This document shows positions 61,921 to 64,000 of a stretch of 64,000 bases of DNA, piece by piece. A model generated the notes under the pieces. It searched no databases. It was given only the letters and a program-made list of their open reading frames with translations, and was not told the origin of the DNA. Source of the DNA: an uncultured Dysgonomonas sp. (lineage in GTDB: Bacteria > Bacteroidota > Bacteroidia > Bacteroidales > Dysgonomonadaceae); contig USOX01000014.1 of NCBI GenBank assembly GCA_900556485.1, positions 1-64,000 on the forward strand. Direction: 5' to 3'. The translations under genes and the position numbers were made by a program. Each line of letters begins with the position of its first letter. The first letter of the stretch is position 1.

Positions 61921-64000
61921 ATGGAGGAAAATAATTTGTTCATCAAGCAACAGGATAAAGAAGAGGATCTGTATACCCAATTACAGAAAAAGACGCTGGA
62001 AGAAATACAACGTCTTTCGGGAAAGATATGGACTGATTTCAATAGCCATGACCCGGGCATAACAACGGCAGATATTGCCAACTACGTATTAACCGAGTTT
62101 GATTATAAATTGGGATTTGATCTGCACGATTATCTGACCGATGAAAAGAATTGCTTTCTCCCCGAAAAGTACGGGATGTTTCTCCCCGAAAAAGTATATC
62201 CGACCACTCCCGTAACGCTTGATGATTACCAGAAATTATTATTAGCCGAATTTCCGAGCCTTGACAAGGTTAATGTATCCTGTGACATAAAAAAAGGAAG
62301 TTATAATATTAAAGTTGAATTATCTCCATTTGAAGCACCTAATGCCAATCTGGAGAAAGATATAAGAAAATATTTTAACGCACATCGCAATTTATGCGAA
62401 AAACTGAATTCGGTGACTATTTATACCCCACCGCTGCTTTATCTACATTCCGAACTGGAGATTTTTCCGGGTGGAGATGCCTCCGGCATATTGGCACAGG
62501 TGTACTGGGTGATTATTCAATATCTTTCGGGGTCAATCAAAGTCGAACATTCAGAAGAACGTATGTTCAGTAAATTATCGCCAGAGGAATGGTTAGAAGG
62601 AACAACCAAAGATGTACGGATAACAATTCCAAAACAGCGGAATTCAGCCTTTGAGCTATACAAGTTATTGCTTCAGATAGAAGGCGTAAAATCGTTAAAA
62701 ACTTGTCACTTAGTGGAAAATGATAATGGCAGGGACGTTATCAGAACAGATTTCAGAAAAAGTTATAGTATATATATCCCCAAGCATCAAAGCGAGTTTT
62801 TTATAAAAATGAATATTGACAACTCCGAAATACCCATTAATACAGAATACTTTGTTGAAGAATTGCAGGCATTATATTTTTCAAAGAAAACATCTCGTTC
62901 TAATCCCCGGAAAGATGAAACAAGCAAAGCGGCCATCTCTCCGGTTTCTATCCCCATAGGTATTTACAGAGACGTATTCGGGCATTATTCGATAACAAAG
63001 GATTTTCCCAAATGCTATCAAGTAGATACAGAAAATCAAAATACGAAACCCAATCAATTTGAGGCTTACCTTAAATTATATGATTTATTGATATGCAGAG
63101 GACTGACGGAGCTAAACGGACTAAAAAAGCTGTGTAGTATCGAAAAAAATGAAACAGGCTTATGCGAGATGGAGATACTTAATCTTTCGGATAAAGATTT
63201 ATATAAGCACAAAGATCGTTACAGAGATGTCATCAAAATAAAAAACACATACCTTGATTTTTTTGATCATTTATATAGAATTGACAGCAATCCTCCTTGG
63301 ATGTCCGAATTCAGCTTTTACGGAGAGTCGGAAAATGAGCGTATAAAAAGGCGAATGAGATTTTTGACAAATGTGCCTTATTTAACACAGACACGATCAA
63401 AGGCTTGGAACATTTACGAGGAACAAAACATAAACAACATAGCCACTATCAAGGCTCATTTATCCTATTTGTTAGATTTGAATATGGATGAGAGTATTTC
63501 CGTAGGGAATATTTTGCCCAGCCATAATTTAATTTTACTGGATGGAAATAATGATAATAAACAATGGCGCGATAAGTTAAACTCTATGTTGGTTAGCGAA
63601 AAGATGATGGACAGTGCCAACATCGAAAAAATAATACCCGACAATCCGTCTCAGACAGAAGAAGAAAAATCTTTAAAATATCTCGAATTACGTCGCGACC
63701 TGCCTATATTCAATTCCAATCTGATTTGCGGCGGGCTTTTTCGTTGGGGACTCAATCTGGATAATTACAAATTGGTTCGATTAGAAAATCAGGAATATCT
63801 CCTTGCTTTTTGGAATCAGGAAGACGATGTGTGGATGAATCTCGGGCGATTGGCTGATAAACGGAAATTAAATGAATGGGCTAATACGCTGTGCCGGTAT
63901 TTGATGGATTTGAACAGGCAATGCGAAGTGGTATATGTAGTAGAACATAATCTGCTTTATCCACCCTTACCTTTTACCGTCTCCTTTGTTTTTTCCAGTT
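61921..64000 (+). CDS. eCIS baseplate protein 2 (Afp12-like), cut off by window end
   Basis: An open frame from ATG 61921 to the end of the window, about 693 codons without a stop. The N-terminal block KIWTDFNSHDPGITTADIAN is the conserved W-x-D-x-x-x-x-D-P-G-I-T signature of large baseplate wedge proteins. A middle region has SIPIGIYRDVFGHYSITKDF. It is likely the Afp12-type second wedge component and partner of the protein at 57882. The rest of the gene lies beyond the window. Confidence 0.85.
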   Translation, partial: MEENNLFIKQQDKEEDLYTQLQKKTLEEIQRLSGKIWTDFNSHDPGITTADIANYVLTEFDYKLGFDLHDYLTDEKNCFLPEKYGMFLPEKVYPTTPVTLDDYQKLLLAEFPSLDKVNVSCDIKKGSYNIKVELSPFEAPNANLEKDIRKYFNAHRNLCEKLNSVTIYTPPLLYLHSELEIFPGGDASGILAQVYWVIIQYLSGSIKVEHSEERMFSKLSPEEWLEGTTKDVRITIPKQRNSAFELYKLLLQIEGVKSLKTCHLVENDNGRDVIRTDFRKSYSIYIPKHQSEFFIKMNIDNSEIPINTEYFVEELQALYFSKKTSRSNPRKDETSKAAISPVSIPIGIYRDVFGHYSITKDFPKCYQVDTENQNTKPNQFEAYLKLYDLLICRGLTELNGLKKLCSIEKNETGLCEMEILNLSDKDLYKHKDRYRDVIKIKNTYLDFFDHLYRIDSNPPWMSEFSFYGESENERIKRRMRFLTNVPYLTQTRSKAWNIYEEQNINNIATIKAHLSYLLDLNMDESISVGNILPSHNLILLDGNNDNKQWRDKLNSMLVSEKMMDSANIEKIIPDNPSQTEEEKSLKYLELRRDLPIFNSNLICGGLFRWGLNLDNYKLVRLENQEYLLAFWNQEDDVWMNLGRLADKRKLNEWANTLCRYLMDLNRQCEVVYVVEHNLLYPPLPFTVSFVFSS

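Noticed and set aside
50628..64000. Type VI secretion system
   Set aside because: No TssJ/L/M-type membrane genes, TssB/C split sheath or ClpV are seen; the presence of DUF4255, a single sheath and a LysM adaptor fits an extracellular system.
50628..64000. Contractile-tailed prophage
   Set aside because: No capsid, portal, terminase or lysis gene in the visible 13 kb, and gene content matches Afp/PVC-type clusters; the right side is not visible.
1..64000. tRNA or rRNA genes as integration targets
   Set aside because: None were recognised by eye near the element ends; a covariance-model scan would be needed to exclude them.

Overview
The window is low-GC DNA from a member of the Bacteroidales. 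This rests on a CTnDOT-type conjugation operon (traA to traQ with mobA/mobB/mobC), fimbrillin-family lipoproteins with Bacteroidetes-type export signals, tyrosine recombinases of the Bacteroidetes type, PcfJ/PcfK proteins and several TAnnTTTG promoter elements. The genus cannot be fixed from the sequence; Dysgonomonas or Parabacteroides would fit.

Layout. (1) 1-2996: the end of a probable insertion sequence has cut off the 5' half of a prokaryotic Argonaute gene (MID-PIWI part left, PIWI catalytically dead), followed by a PD-(D/E)XK nuclease gene. (2) 3055-6788, minus strand: conjugation DNA-processing genes mobA (accessory), mobB (relaxase) and mobC (coupling ATPase), with a probable oriT upstream of mobA. 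(3) About 7025-18166: what looks like a second, smaller mobilizable element nested between mobA and traA. It has two tandem tyrosine recombinases, several HTH/excisionase-like proteins, a GNAT protein, a BfmA/DUF5712-relaxase pair, an RteC-like regulator split at an A9 tract, and an outer-membrane barrel. A 22-bp direct repeat sits at both ends. (4) 18803-34256, plus strand: the transfer operon traA, B, D, E, F, G, I, J, K, L, M, N, O, Q. A 2.4-kb group II intron interrupts traG just after its Walker A motif. A fimbrillin-like lipoprotein gene lies between traG and traI. Two minus-strand genes (a small lipoprotein and a YciI-like protein) are inserted after traJ and traO. (5) 34701-38569: a three-gene cargo operon of two large PD-(D/E)XK-like proteins and a zinc-finger membrane protein; this is my best candidate for an undescribed defence system. 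(6) 38654-41842, minus strand: PcfJ, PcfK, a 'fusion'-type accessory protein and small proteins. (7) 42152-45529: cargo (Crp/Fnr regulator, SMR pump, monooxygenase, HD hydrolase, histone H1-like protein, ORF6N and RhuM proteins), ending in a truncated integrase whose breakpoint at about 45535 probably marks the right edge of the mobile DNA.

(8) 45821-50547, probably chromosome: two tandem membrane-bound AraC-type regulators, then DUF3575, a DUF5119/Mfa2-like lipoprotein and a fimbrillin, i.e. a fimbria locus with its own regulators. (9) 50628-64000: the first half of an extracellular contractile injection system (Afp/PVC/MAC-like, the type called BIS in gut Bacteroidales). It encodes a tail terminator (DUF4255), an unknown 258-aa protein, a sheath, two tube proteins, DUF5908, a LysM tube-baseplate adaptor, a VgrG-type spike, a PAAR tip, gp25, two large baseplate proteins and a fibre-like protein. 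The genes are tightly packed and co-directional, and the last runs off the window. ATPase, tape measure and toxin genes would be expected further right.

No tRNA, rRNA or CRISPR array was seen.
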